From DASQUK01 sp963756425 (GTDB lineage Bacteria > Actinomycetota > Acidimicrobiia > Acidimicrobiales > VFJN01), in the NCBI GenBank assembly GCA_963756425.1, contig CAVWNW010000001.1:1-64000 (forward strand): a stretch of DNA of 64,000 nucleotides, given 5' to 3'. The position numbers and the translations under genes were made by a program. Below the pieces are notes generated by a model. The model saw only the letters and a program-made list of their open reading frames with translations, was not told where the DNA came from and did not search any database. Of the stretch, positions 1 through 15,535 are shown one piece after another; positions within the stretch are counted from its first letter, which is position 1; each line of letters begins with the position of its first letter.

Positions 1-2908
<2,908 letters not shown>

Positions 2909-2910
2909 CC

Positions 2911-3004
2911 GTGTCCGCCACCACAGCCACCATCACACCGACCCCGAACGACGACGACAGCACCCCCTCGAACCGCCGCAGGACCGCGGCGAACGGAGCA
3001 ACCC

Positions 3005-3012
<8 letters not shown>
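2911..3012 (+). other. Possible 33-codon leader ORF between rpoB and rpoC
   Basis: A GTG two bases after the rpoB stop opens a 33-codon frame rich in Thr, Asp and Asn. Its TGA at 3010-3012 lies just past the rpoC ATG at 3005, so the two would overlap by 8 nt. No clear ribosome site precedes the GTG and no protein family is recognisable. It could couple rpoB and rpoC translation, or be a chance frame in the spacer. The same spacer has a small CGCCGC/GCGGCG hairpin shortly before rpoC. Confidence 0.2.
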
Positions 3013-7057
<4,045 letters not shown>

Positions 7058-7069
7058 ACGACCGACCAG

Positions 7070-7227
7070 CGAGCCGGCCCGGCCTCGATGGCCGGTCCGG
7101 CTCGATTGTCGCGAGGGAGGCGGGGCCGCGGGTGGCGCTGAGGATGCGGGGCCGCTGCCGGCGTTCAAGCCGGCGGCGCTAGGCCCCGCACCGGAGGCGA
7201 CAGGACCCGCAGCCACGCCGGAAGGGC
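7070..7227 (+). repeat. Structured intergenic repeat, copy 1 (two hairpins)
   Basis: Starting 13 nt after rpoC, this ~158-bp element matches 11628-11789 on the opposite strand. Hairpin 1 has arms 7070-7084 and 7090-7104 around the loop TCGAT, paired at 14 of 15 positions. A linear block of about 40 nt follows that is nearly identical in both copies. Hairpin 2 has outer arms GCGGGGCC (7146-7153) and GGCCCCGC (7182-7189). A second conserved linear block runs to GAAGGGC at 7221-7227. Arm differences between the copies are mostly compensatory. Hairpin 1 may serve as the rpoBC terminator although no T-tract follows. It is not coding in any recognisable way. Confidence 0.8.
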
Positions 7228-7237
7228 TGGTCGCAGG

Positions 7238-7266
7238 TTGTGTGGTGGCATCTCAGCCCGTAAGCT
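7238..7266 (+). promoter_or_regulatory. Probable promoter of the rpsL operon
   Basis: TTGTGT at 7238-7243 and TAAGCT at 7261-7266 are separated by 17 bp. The -10 is followed after 6 nt by TCGGTC. A similar -10 plus start region is seen before rpsJ, rplC, infA and rplM. The leader to the rpsL GTG would be about 75 nt. Confidence 0.5.
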
Positions 7267-7346
7267 GTCCTGTCGGTCTTGACGCGCCGCGTCGACCACG
7301 ATCTACCCCTCTAGCAACACGCCGTTCGTCCGCCGCGAGGTAACGA

Positions 7347-7718
<372 letters not shown>

Positions 7719-7720
7719 TC

Positions 7721-8191
7721 ATGCCGCGCAGGGGCCCTGCGTCGCGCCGTGACCTCATGCCCGACCCGGTCTACCGGTCGGTGCTCGTCACCCAGATCGT
7801 CAACAAGATCCTGCAGCGCGGCAAGAAGTCCACGGCCGAGCGCATCGTCTACGACGCGCTCGACATCGTCGGCAAGCGCACCGACGGCGATGCACTGGCG
7901 GCGCTCAAGCGGGCGGTCGACAACGTCAAGCCTCAGCTCGAGGTGAAGAGCCGCCGCGTCGGTGGCGCCACCTACCAGGTCCCGGTGGAGGTCCGTCCGC
8001 GCCGCGCCAACACCCTGGCGATCCGGTGGATCGTCGGTTACTCCAAGCAGCGTCGCGAGCGCACCATGGCCGAGCGGCTGGCCTCCGAACTGGTCGACGC
8101 CAACAACGGCATCGGCAGCTCCGTGAAGCGCAAGGAAGACACGCACAAGATGGCCGAGTCCAACCGGGCCTTCGCGCACTACCGCTGGTAA
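7721..8191 (+). CDS. rpsG: 30S ribosomal protein S7
   Basis: S7 starts assembly of the 3' major domain of 16S rRNA and lies beside the E-site tRNA. The 156-residue product starts MPRRGPASRRD and ends FAHYRW, both typical of actinobacterial S7. The ATG at 7721 follows the rpsL stop by two bases, with AAGGAGGG just inside the end of rpsL serving as ribosome site. In several bacteria S7 represses its own operon by binding the mRNA; a hairpin lies just downstream (8203-8228), but nothing in the sequence proves autoregulation here. Confidence 0.97.
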   Translation: MPRRGPASRRDLMPDPVYRSVLVTQIVNKILQRGKKSTAERIVYDALDIVGKRTDGDALAALKRAVDNVKPQLEVKSRRVGGATYQVPVEVRPRRANTLAIRWIVGYSKQRRERTMAERLASELVDANNGIGSSVKRKEDTHKMAESNRAFAHYRW

Positions 8192-8202
8192 TCCCCCAAC
8201 CA

Positions 8203-8228
8203 CCTCGGGGGGATGACGCCCCCTGAGG
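8203..8228 (+). terminator. Stem-loop between rpsG and fusA
   Basis: CCTCGGGGG and CCCCCTGAGG pair over about 10 bp (one G-T wobble) around a 6-7 nt loop. No T-run follows, so it is more likely an attenuator or mRNA-stability hairpin than a full terminator. Confidence 0.45.
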
Positions 8229-8296
8229 GCGTGGTTCCCCCGACGACCGGGCCTTTCGAGCTCGGTCGTCTGCATGTCGAACGAGAAACGAATCTC

Positions 8297-10384
8297 ATGG
8301 CAGTGAGAACCCACCCCCTCGACCGGGTCCGCAACATCGGGATCATGGCCCACATCGACGCGGGCAAGACCACCACGACCGAGCGGATCCTCTACTACAC
8401 CGGGCGCACCTACAAGATCGGCGAGGTCCACGAGGGCGCCGCCACCATGGACTGGATGGTCCAGGAGCAGGAGCGCGGCATCACCATCACGTCGGCCGCC
8501 ACCACCACCTTCTGGAACGACTACCAGATCAACATCATCGACACGCCCGGCCACGTCGACTTCACCGTGGAGGTGGAGCGGTCCCTGCGCGTCCTCGACG
8601 GCGCGGTGGCGGTGTTCGACGCCGTCGCCGGGGTCGAGCCCCAGACCGAGACCGTGTGGCGGCAGGCCAACAAGTACCACGTGCCCCGCATGTGCTTCGT
8701 CAACAAGATGGACCGGCTGGGAGCCGACTTCTTCGCCGCGCTCGACTCGATCCGCGATCGGCTCGGGGCCAACACCGCCGTCCTCCAGCTGCCCCTCGGT
8801 GCCGAGGGCCACTACCGCGGCGTCATCGACCTCCTCAGCATGAAGGCGCTCGTCTGGCTGGAGGAGGACCTTGGCGCGCGGTGGGAGATCCAGGACATCC
8901 CCGCCGAGCTCGAGGCGCAGGCCGAGGACTACCGCCACCAGCTGATCGATGTCCTGTCGTCGTTCGACGAGGTCATCCTCGAGAAGTACGTCACCGACGA
9001 GGAGATCACGGTCGACGACCTGCAGCGCGCCGTCCGCATGGGCACGTTGGCGGGCGAGATCGTGCCGGTGCTCAACGGCAGCGCGTTCAAGAACAAGGGC
9101 GTGCAGCCGTTGCTCGATGCCATCGTGGCGTACCTGCCCAGCCCGATCGACCTGCCGCCGGTCACCGGCGTCAGCATGAAGGGCAACGAAGAGCTCGAGC
9201 GCAAGCCCGCCGACGACCAGCCCTTCGCGGCGCTGGCGTTCAAGATCATGTCCGACCCGCACGTCGGCAAGCTCACGTACTTCCGCGTCTACTCGGGCAC
9301 GCTCGAGAAGGGCCGCCAAGTCGTGAACACGACCACGGGCCGGAAGGAGCGCGTCGGGCGCATCCTCAAGATGCACGCCAACCACCGGGAAGACGTCGAC
9401 GCCGTGTTCACCGGTGACATCGCCGCGGGCATCGGCCTCAAGAACACCCGCACGGGCGACACGCTCTCGGCCCCCGGCTCCGAGATCCAGCTCGAGCAGC
9501 TGGAGTTCCCGGAGCCGGTGATCCACGTCGCCGTCGAGCCCAAGACCAAGGTCGACCAGGAGAAGATGAGCAAGGCCCTCCAGGCGCTGGCCGAGGAGGA
9601 TCCCACGTTCCAGGTCCGCACCGACGAGGACACCGGCCAGACGGTGATCTCCGGCATGGGCGAGCTGCACCTCGAGGTGCTGGTCGACCGCATGCTCAGG
9701 GAGTTCCGGGTCGACGCCACGGTCGGAAAGCCCCAGGTCGCCTACCGGGAGACGATCACGCAGCCCGTCACCAAGGTCACGTACACGCACAGGAAGCAGA
9801 CGGGTGGCGCCGGCCAGTTCGCCGAGGTCTCCATCAACCTGGAGCCGCTCGGCCCCGGTGGCGGCTACGAGTTCGTCGACAAGATCACCGGCGGGCGTGT
9901 GCCCAAGGAGTACATCCCGGCGGTTGACGCCGGCATTCAGCAATCGCTCGACGCCGGTGTGCTCGCCGGATATCCGACCGTCGACGTGCGAGCAACGCTC
10001 GTGGACGGCAAGTACCACGAGGTCGACTCGTCGGAGATGGCGTTCAAGATCGCCGGATCGATGGTCTTCAAGGATGCGGCTCGTAAGGCCAACCCCGTAC
10101 TGCTCGAACCCATCATGGCGGTCGAGGTCGTCACGCCCGAGGTTTACATGGGCGACGTCATCGGCGACCTCAACAGCCGCCGAGGACGCGTGGGTGGCAT
10201 GGAACAAAGGGGCAACAGCCAAGTGATCCGTGCCCAGGTCCCCCTGTCAGAGATGTTCGGGTACGCTACCGACCTGCGTTCACGGACCCAGGGTCGCGCC
10301 ACGTACACCATGCAGTTCCACAGCTACCAGCAGACGCCTAACTCCGTGCAAGACGAGATCGTCGCACGGGTGCGTGGCGAGTAG
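8297..10384 (+). CDS. fusA: Elongation factor G
   Basis: EF-G is the GTPase that drives translocation of tRNA and mRNA and, with RRF, ribosome recycling. The product is 695 residues from the ATG at 8297, matching family length; the open frame extends further upstream to 8213, but that stretch is spacer sequence with a hairpin and does not resemble EF-G. GTPase motifs are intact: AHIDAGKTT (residues 18-26), DTPGH (82-86) and NKMD (136-139). The C-terminal half carries the domain IV/V segments (for example GGAGQFAEV). Third gene of the str operon. Only a weak purine-rich ribosome site (GAGAAACGA) precedes the start. Confidence 0.97.
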   Translation: MAVRTHPLDRVRNIGIMAHIDAGKTTTTERILYYTGRTYKIGEVHEGAATMDWMVQEQERGITITSAATTTFWNDYQINIIDTPGHVDFTVEVERSLRVLDGAVAVFDAVAGVEPQTETVWRQANKYHVPRMCFVNKMDRLGADFFAALDSIRDRLGANTAVLQLPLGAEGHYRGVIDLLSMKALVWLEEDLGARWEIQDIPAELEAQAEDYRHQLIDVLSSFDEVILEKYVTDEEITVDDLQRAVRMGTLAGEIVPVLNGSAFKNKGVQPLLDAIVAYLPSPIDLPPVTGVSMKGNEELERKPADDQPFAALAFKIMSDPHVGKLTYFRVYSGTLEKGRQVVNTTTGRKERVGRILKMHANHREDVDAVFTGDIAAGIGLKNTRTGDTLSAPGSEIQLEQLEFPEPVIHVAVEPKTKVDQEKMSKALQALAEEDPTFQVRTDEDTGQTVISGMGELHLEVLVDRMLREFRVDATVGKPQVAYRETITQPVTKVTYTHRKQTGGAGQFAEVSINLEPLGPGGGYEFVDKITGGRVPKEYIPAVDAGIQQSLDAGVLAGYPTVDVRATLVDGKYHEVDSSEMAFKIAGSMVFKDAARKANPVLLEPIMAVEVVTPEVYMGDVIGDLNSRRGRVGGMEQRGNSQVIRAQVPLSEMFGYATDLRSRTQGRATYTMQFHSYQQTPNSVQDEIVARVRGE

Positions 10385-10437
10385 CACGACTTCCGTTATC
10401 AGCACACTTCACCAGTTTAAAGAGGTTCAAGCGAGCG

Positions 10438-11625
10438 ATGGCTAAGGCAAAGTTTGAGCGGACGAAGCCGCATTTGAATGTTGGGACGATGGGTCATATT
10501 GATCATGGTAAGACGACGTTGACGGCGGCGATTACGAAGGTGTTGGCGGAGTCGAACCCGAATGTGGCGTTCACGGCGTTTGATCAGATTGATAAGGCGC
10601 CGGAGGAGAAGCAGCGGGGGATCACGATCAATATTTCGCATGTGGAGTACGAGACCCCGAACCGGCATTACGCGCATGTGGATATGCCGGGGCACGCGGA
10701 TTACATCAAGAACATGATCACGGGGGCGGCGCAGGTGGATGGGGCGATCCTGGTGGTGGCGGCCACCGATGGGCCCATGCCCCAGACCCGGGAGCACGTG
10801 TTGTTGGCCCGTCAGGTGGGGGTGCCGTCGATCGTGGTGGCGTTGAACAAGGTGGACGCGGTCGATGACGAGGAGCTGTTGGAGCTGGTGGAGTTGGAGG
10901 TCCGGGAGCTGTTGACCGAGTACGGGTTCCCGGGTGATGACACCCCGGTGGTGCGGGTCTCGGCGCTCAAGGCGTTGGAGGGGGACCCGGCGTGGACGCC
11001 GGGGATCACCGAGCTCATGGACGCCGTGGACAGTTTCGTGCCCGAACCGGTCCGGGATCTGGACAAGCCGTTCCTGATGCCGATCGAGGACGTGTTTTCG
11101 ATCACGGGTCGGGGCACGGTCGTGACCGGCAAGGTCGAACAGGGAGTGGTCAAGGTCTCCGACGAGATCGAGATCGTGGGGATCCGTCCCACCACCAAGA
11201 CCGTGTGCACCGGCGTGGAGATGTTCCGCAAGCTCCTGGACCAGGGCCAAGCCGGCGACAACATCGGGGTCCTTTTGCGTGGCACCAAGAAAGAAGACGT
11301 GGAACGGGGCCAGGTCCTGGCCAAGCCCGGATCCATCACCCCCCACACCCACTTCGAAGCCCAGGTCTACGTCCTCACCAAGGAAGAAGGCGGCCGCCAC
11401 AAGCCGTTCTTCAACAACTACCGACCCCAGTTCTACTTCCGGACCACCGACGTCACCGGCACCATCGAACTCCCCGAAGGCGTCGAGATGTCCATGCCCG
11501 GCGACAACACCACCATGACCGTCGAACTCATCGCCCCCATCGCCATGGACGAAGGCCTCCTCTTCGCCATCCGCGAAGGCGGCCGCACCGTCGGCTCCGG
11601 ACGCGTCACCAAAATCATCAAGTAG
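10438..11625 (+). CDS. tuf: Elongation factor Tu
   Basis: EF-Tu delivers aminoacyl-tRNA to the ribosome. The product is 395 residues with GHIDHGKTT (from residue 19), DMPGH (82-86; the second residue is Met here) and NKVD (about 137). The ATG at 10438 is preceded by AAAGAGG. Codon use is unlike its neighbours and changes along the gene. The first third uses T- and G-ending codons (CAT, GGT, ATT, TTG, ACG, CCG), while the last third uses almost only C-ending ones (CAC, ACC, CCC, CTC). The protein is nevertheless fully canonical. A structured repeat begins 2 nt after the stop. Confidence 0.97.
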   Translation: MAKAKFERTKPHLNVGTMGHIDHGKTTLTAAITKVLAESNPNVAFTAFDQIDKAPEEKQRGITINISHVEYETPNRHYAHVDMPGHADYIKNMITGAAQVDGAILVVAATDGPMPQTREHVLLARQVGVPSIVVALNKVDAVDDEELLELVELEVRELLTEYGFPGDDTPVVRVSALKALEGDPAWTPGITELMDAVDSFVPEPVRDLDKPFLMPIEDVFSITGRGTVVTGKVEQGVVKVSDEIEIVGIRPTTKTVCTGVEMFRKLLDQGQAGDNIGVLLRGTKKEDVERGQVLAKPGSITPHTHFEAQVYVLTKEEGGRHKPFFNNYRPQFYFRTTDVTGTIELPEGVEMSMPGDNTTMTVELIAPIAMDEGLLFAIREGGRTVGSGRVTKIIK

Positions 11626-11627
11626 TT

Positions 11628-11789
11628 GCCCTTCCGGCGGGGCGGCGGGTCCTGTCGCCTCCGGTGCGAGGCCTACCGCCGCCGGCGCCGGTAGGCGCCG
11701 GCAGCGGCCTCGCATCCTCAGCGCCACCCGCGGCCCCGCCTCCCTCGCGAGATTCGAGTCGTGCCGGCCGTCGAGGCCGGCACGACTCG
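11628..11789 (-). repeat. Structured intergenic repeat, copy 2 (inverted)
   Basis: This is the reverse-complement partner of 7070-7227 and begins 2 nt after the tuf stop. Read on the minus strand it starts with a perfect 15-bp hairpin (plus-strand arms 11755-11769 and 11775-11789, loop TCGAC on the minus strand). The nearly identical linear block follows, then hairpin 2 with outer arms GCGAGGCC/GGCCTCGC and an inner 9-bp stem GCCGGCGCC/GGCGCCGGC. The second conserved block ends next to tuf. Because both hairpins are palindromic they would also fold in the tuf transcript. Confidence 0.8.
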
Positions 11790-11824
11790 GTGGGGCGAGG
11801 TGGCGGATCACGATCTGCTCCTTG

Positions 11825-11830
11825 TAGCCT
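11825..11830 (+). promoter_or_regulatory. Probable -10 of rpsJ promoter
   Basis: TAGCCT is followed after 6 nt (GCCCTG) by TCCGTCCC, close to the rpsL arrangement (TAAGCT, GTCCTG, TCGGTC). No convincing -35 box is seen. The leader to the rpsJ ATG would be about 40-45 nt. Confidence 0.4.
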
Positions 11831-11879
11831 GCCCTGTCCGTCCCTTTGGGCGATTCGTTCTTTGACAAGCGAGCGTGAG

Positions 11880-12200
11880 ATGGCCGAGAAGCAGAAGATC
11901 CGCATCCGCCTGAAGGCGTACGACCACGAGGTCATCGACCAGTCGACGAAGAAGATCGTCGAGACCGTGTTGCGCACCCAGGCGACGATCCGGGGGCCGA
12001 TCCCGTTGCCCACCGAGAAGCACCGCTACACCGTCATCCGCTCGCCGCACAAGGACAAGGACAGTCGCGAGCATTTCGAGATGCGCGTCCACAAGCGGTT
12101 GCTCGACATCCTCGAGCCGAGCCCCAAGACAGTCGATTCGCTGCAGCGCATCGAGCTGCCGGCCGGCGTCGACATCGAGATCAAGATCCAGCAGGCGTAG
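11880..12200 (+). CDS. rpsJ: 30S ribosomal protein S10 (NusE)
   Basis: S10 is a 30S head protein and, as NusE, links the ribosome to transcribing polymerase through NusG. The product has 106 residues beginning MAEKQKIRIRLKAYDH, as in the family. The ATG at 11880 was chosen over a longer upstream open frame that runs through the repeat and the tuf 3' end. It is normally the first gene of the S10 operon, directly followed by rplC; here rplC lies about 3.8 kb away behind three minus-strand genes. A convergent terminator follows at 12230-12273. Confidence 0.97.
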   Translation: MAEKQKIRIRLKAYDHEVIDQSTKKIVETVLRTQATIRGPIPLPTEKHRYTVIRSPHKDKDSREHFEMRVHKRLLDILEPSPKTVDSLQRIELPAGVDIEIKIQQA

Positions 12201-12229
12201 TCGCGACCCCGGAGCCATCCCCGGCGGAA

Positions 12230-12273
12230 CCTGCCGCGGGATTGGTTGCCAGGGCCATCAATCCGGCGGCAGG
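12230..12273. terminator. Bidirectional hairpin between rpsJ and lipoprotein gene
   Basis: CCTGCCGC (12230-12237) pairs with GCGGCAGG (12266-12273). After one G-G mismatch, GGATTG (12239-12244) pairs with CAATCC (12259-12264). It lies between two convergent genes, so it can end both transcripts. Confidence 0.6.
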
Positions 12274-12277
12274 AAGG

Positions 12278-12802
12278 TCAGGCGGGCCGTACCTCCCGCA
12301 CGCGGATCACGGGGGCCCCGCACGCGCCCTCGACCTCGGGGGCCGGGCGCCCGGTGACCACGACGCGGTCACCCACACCCAGGCGCTCGGGCAGCGTGCC
12401 GGCCAGCTCCCAGCGGCCGTTGTCTGCCTCCACGACGATGCAGCCGGGCACCGGTTCCGCCAGCGTTCCGGTCACGGTGACGGGCTTGAGGCGATCGGTC
12501 GGGCCCGACGGTGGCTTGATGGGCGGCGGGGTCACCGAGAGCGGGACGCTCGGCTTGGGCCGCCGCAACGGTGGCTCCGCCTCGGTGGCGGGTGGCGTGG
12601 TCGATGTCGAGGTGTCGTCCGCGTCGGTGGGCGGCGTGGTCGACGTCGAGCCGGCGTCGCGGTCGGGAGGCTCTTCCGACGCCGAGGGGATGTCTGACGA
12701 GCCGGCCCCGGTGCGGTTGCCGCCGCCGCCCCCACAAGCGGTCACGCCAAGCGCCACCACCAGGGCCGAGCCGAACAGCACCCGCATACCTCCTCGCATC
12801 AC
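12278..12802 (-). CDS. Putative lipoprotein with Pro/Thr linker
   Basis: The 174-residue product opens with a signal peptide and a lipobox (VTAC followed by five Gly), so it should be lipid-anchored outside the membrane. Residues about 35-105 are a low-complexity linker rich in Pro, Thr, Ser and Asp. The last ~65 residues look like a small beta-barrel (VTVTGTLAE ... GRWELAG ... VGDRVVVTG), reminiscent of an OB-type fold, with two Cys. No specific family is recognised. A second ATG five codons in (MRVLFGS) is an equally good start. It is downstream of the M6 protease gene on the same strand, 75 bp away. Confidence 0.65.
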   Translation of the reverse strand: MMRGGMRVLFGSALVVALGVTACGGGGGNRTGAGSSDIPSASEEPPDRDAGSTSTTPPTDADDTSTSTTPPATEAEPPLRRPKPSVPLSVTPPPIKPPSGPTDRLKPVTVTGTLAEPVPGCIVVEADNGRWELAGTLPERLGVGDRVVVTGRPAPEVEGACGAPVIRVREVRPA

Positions 12803-12877
12803 AGGCTTGGACGGTTGTGTCGCCCGGGCCGGTTCCCGACCCGGGCGACACGCCGTGCTGTCGTTCCGTCGGGCCAG

Positions 12878-15280
12878 CTAACCGGAGCTGACCCTGATCC
12901 GCATGGAGGTGCCGTCGACGCTGGCCACCCGGATGCGCGTTCCGGTGTCGGGCACCTTGACCCCGGTCTGCGGGATCTCGGGGAACCAGTACGGCCGGCT
13001 GTCGTCGAAGACCGGCTGGGCGTTCTGGCCCCGGATGAGACTCGCACGACCGTTGACGTGCAGCGTGAACGATCGGGCCCTGGTCAGCGAGAAGGGCGCG
13101 TCGTAGATCTGCACGCGTGAGCGCCAGGGCGGGCCGTCGATCCGGAAGATCGGCTGCGGATGGGCGTCGATCACCAGGATCTCGCCCTCGCCTGGGTGCT
13201 CGCTGGTGTTGTTGTCCCTCTGCGACGTGTCCCAGTACGAGATGAGCAGGCCCTGCTCGTAGCTGAAGTGCTCGACCCAGTCCGGGCGCGTGTTGACGAA
13301 CCCGAAGTTGTAGGGGCCGGTCTTCAGGTACCGGTCGTACGAGACGAAACTGCGGTGCGACGCGATGTAGTAGTTGTCGAACACGCCCGTCTCGGTGCCG
13401 GTGGTCGCCCGGAAGCCGTCGAGGGTCCACCCCTCGTCGCCCTCCTCGGCCCCGCTGGTGAACAGCGGCGCACCGTCGGCCACCACCGAGACGTCGTCGG
13501 CGAAGAAGCCGTCGGGGGCGACGCCGCCGTCGGTGTCGTAGAGGAAGCGCAGCTCGATGGCCTGGCCGGCATACGAGTCGAGCGGCACGTTGACGTCGAC
13601 CCATTCGCCCTCCGACGAACCCGAGATAGCGGGCTGGTCGCTGGCGGTGCGGACGAACGGCTCGCCGCCGGCGGTGCCGTCGAGGCTCGTCCAGGTCGTG
13701 CCGCCATCGGTCGACGCTTGCACATAGAGGTAATCGAAACCGGCCTCGATTTCGTAGCGGGCCTTGAGCGTCAGCGCCGCCGTGGTCGCAGCCGACAGGT
13801 CGACCGGGCGGGTCATCGTGTTCTCGAGGTCGTCGCCACTATCCGACCACCACATGTTCTCGCCGGCGAACGGGTCGCCCAACTCGTTGGTGACGGTCTT
13901 GTCGGGCAGGATCACCACCGCGGCCTGGGCCTTGTCGGAGTTGAACTCGTGGGGTCCGAGGTCGAGCGTCCGGCCCTGGCCCTCGCCGACGATCTCGTAG
14001 TCGAGCCAGCCGAGCTGCAGCTTGTCCCACGCGGACAGGTCGCCGGCCCGGGTGCCGATCGGCTCGCCGGCGCCGGACAGGCGGCTCTGCGCCATCAGCG
14101 TCCACCACTCGACGCCGTTGTCGCCTCCGGCGGTGTCGTAGTGGTCCGGCAGGTTGAGGTCGTGCCCGAACTCGTGGGCGATTGTGGACAGGCCGCTGTT
14201 CTCGGCCTGGATCGTGTAGTCGCCGGCCCAGATGCCGGTGTTGCCGATCTGGGTCCCGCCGGCCGGGTTCTGCTGCGGCCCGGTGGGGGCGCCGTCGAAG
14301 GCGTACCAGCGGTGGCTCCAGATGGCGTCCTCACCCTGGTGGGGGTCGCCGTCGGCTTGGTCGCCGCCGCCGTGGACGATCTGCAGGTGATCTAGGTAGC
14401 CGTCCGGCTCGTTGAAGTCGCCGTCGCCGTCGAAGTCGTAGCGGTCCTGGACGTCGAAGGTGGCCAGGTCGGCCCTGATCTCCGCGTCGCTGCGGCCGGC
14501 GGCCTGCTGGTCGGCGACCCACGAGTTCATGCCGTCCTGAACGAGCTGCCACGTGTTGTCGCACACGTTGCTGTCGCACGGGAAGCCGTCGCTCCGTCCG
14601 TAGCGCGCCTCGTTGAACGGCACCTCGACCCACTGGGTGACCTCGCCGTCGATGCTGTACCGGCCCGACGATTGCCGCTGGTAGTACTTCTTCATCGAGT
14701 CCACGCCGCGGCCGGTGCCGAAGTAGAGGTTCTGCCAGTACGCCTGGCTGAAGTCGGGCTCCCAGATCGTGGAGTTGTCGACGGTGCGATCGGGTTCGGG
14801 GATCTGGTTGTGCAGCGGGCCGTCGAAGCGGGCCGGCCCGGGCCAGTCGGGATCGGTGTCCTGATCGGGGTAGTCGGGATGCCGTTGGTTTCCGAACTCG
14901 ACCAGCAGCACGAACACGCGGTCGGTCCGCTCGCGGCTGAGCCGGACGTACTGGTCCTTGCGGCGGGCGGCGCCCCGGTTGGTCTCGTCGGTGTCGGCCG
15001 CTCCCGCCTGATCGCCGACCTTGACGACCGTTGTGCCGTCGATCTGTTGCGGTGTCGCCTCGCCGTCGATCACCTGCGTCAGCGCCTGTTGCTGCAGCTC
15101 CCGCCGCTTGTCCTCAAGCCGGTTGGGCAGCTCGTGGGGTGCGACGGTGGACGGATCCGACACCGTCGGGCCGGGATCACCGGCCGGAGCGCCGCTGGCA
15201 GGTTGCACGCCGGTGAAGCCGAGGGCGCCGGTCAACGCCAGCGCGGTGACGCCTGCGAGGGCCTTGCGGGCCTTGCGCAT
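12878..15280 (-). CDS. Secreted M6-family metallopeptidase (immune inhibitor A-like)
   Basis: This 800-residue protein begins with a Sec signal peptide (MRKARKALAG, hydrophobic stretch, cleavage near ASGAPA). The start at 15280 is set by GGAGGAGGAACC just upstream; the open frame continues another 39 codons but without a signal-like sequence. The zinc site HEFGH is at residues 369-373 followed by DLNLPDHYD, with a later WTLMAQSR turn, as in M6 peptidases. A Ca-binding-like stretch rich in Asp (YDFDGDGDF) precedes it. After residue 450 come beta-sandwich regions typical of immune inhibitor A (cell-surface or substrate-binding modules). Substrate unknown. It lies antisense inside the split S10 operon. 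Confidence 0.88.
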   Translation of the reverse strand: MRKARKALAGVTALALTGALGFTGVQPASGAPAGDPGPTVSDPSTVAPHELPNRLEDKRRELQQQALTQVIDGEATPQQIDGTTVVKVGDQAGAADTDETNRGAARRKDQYVRLSRERTDRVFVLLVEFGNQRHPDYPDQDTDPDWPGPARFDGPLHNQIPEPDRTVDNSTIWEPDFSQAYWQNLYFGTGRGVDSMKKYYQRQSSGRYSIDGEVTQWVEVPFNEARYGRSDGFPCDSNVCDNTWQLVQDGMNSWVADQQAAGRSDAEIRADLATFDVQDRYDFDGDGDFNEPDGYLDHLQIVHGGGDQADGDPHQGEDAIWSHRWYAFDGAPTGPQQNPAGGTQIGNTGIWAGDYTIQAENSGLSTIAHEFGHDLNLPDHYDTAGGDNGVEWWTLMAQSRLSGAGEPIGTRAGDLSAWDKLQLGWLDYEIVGEGQGRTLDLGPHEFNSDKAQAAVVILPDKTVTNELGDPFAGENMWWSDSGDDLENTMTRPVDLSAATTAALTLKARYEIEAGFDYLYVQASTDGGTTWTSLDGTAGGEPFVRTASDQPAISGSSEGEWVDVNVPLDSYAGQAIELRFLYDTDGGVAPDGFFADDVSVVADGAPLFTSGAEEGDEGWTLDGFRATTGTETGVFDNYYIASHRSFVSYDRYLKTGPYNFGFVNTRPDWVEHFSYEQGLLISYWDTSQRDNNTSEHPGEGEILVIDAHPQPIFRIDGPPWRSRVQIYDAPFSLTRARSFTLHVNGRASLIRGQNAQPVFDDSRPYWFPEIPQTGVKVPDTGTRIRVASVDGTSMRIRVSSG

Positions 15281-15400
15281 CTGGTTCCTCCTCCTGGGAC
15301 GTCGTCGTCCGCCCTGCGGAGGCCCCGTCCCCTCCCTACCCCTCCCCACATCCCCCCGATGTGCGGTGCCCAGCGAGCCGAGACCTCGCGCGACCATAGA

Positions 15401-15418
15401 GCACTTCGACCAGTGCTG
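15401..15418 (-). promoter_or_regulatory. Inverted repeat next to a candidate promoter of the M6 protease gene
   Basis: On the minus strand AGCACT, a 6-nt spacer and AGTGCT form a dyad immediately followed by CTATGGT, which contains a possible -10 box (TATGGT). It lies about 120 nt upstream of the protease start. It could be an operator, but no regulator gene is adjacent. Confidence 0.25.
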
Positions 15419-15535
15419 CTAGCGATCGAGATGCGAATCGCCCGCCACCTCACGCGGGTGTCGGACAGAACGCCCAGAGACGACCGGGCCTCCGGGGCGC
15501 GCGCGACAGGCGACCGGGCCTGAGTCCGCCCGGCG

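Noticed and set aside
8213..8296. Upstream-extended start of EF-G
   Set aside because: The added 28 codons run through the hairpin after rpsG and do not resemble EF-G; ATG 8297 gives the exact family start.
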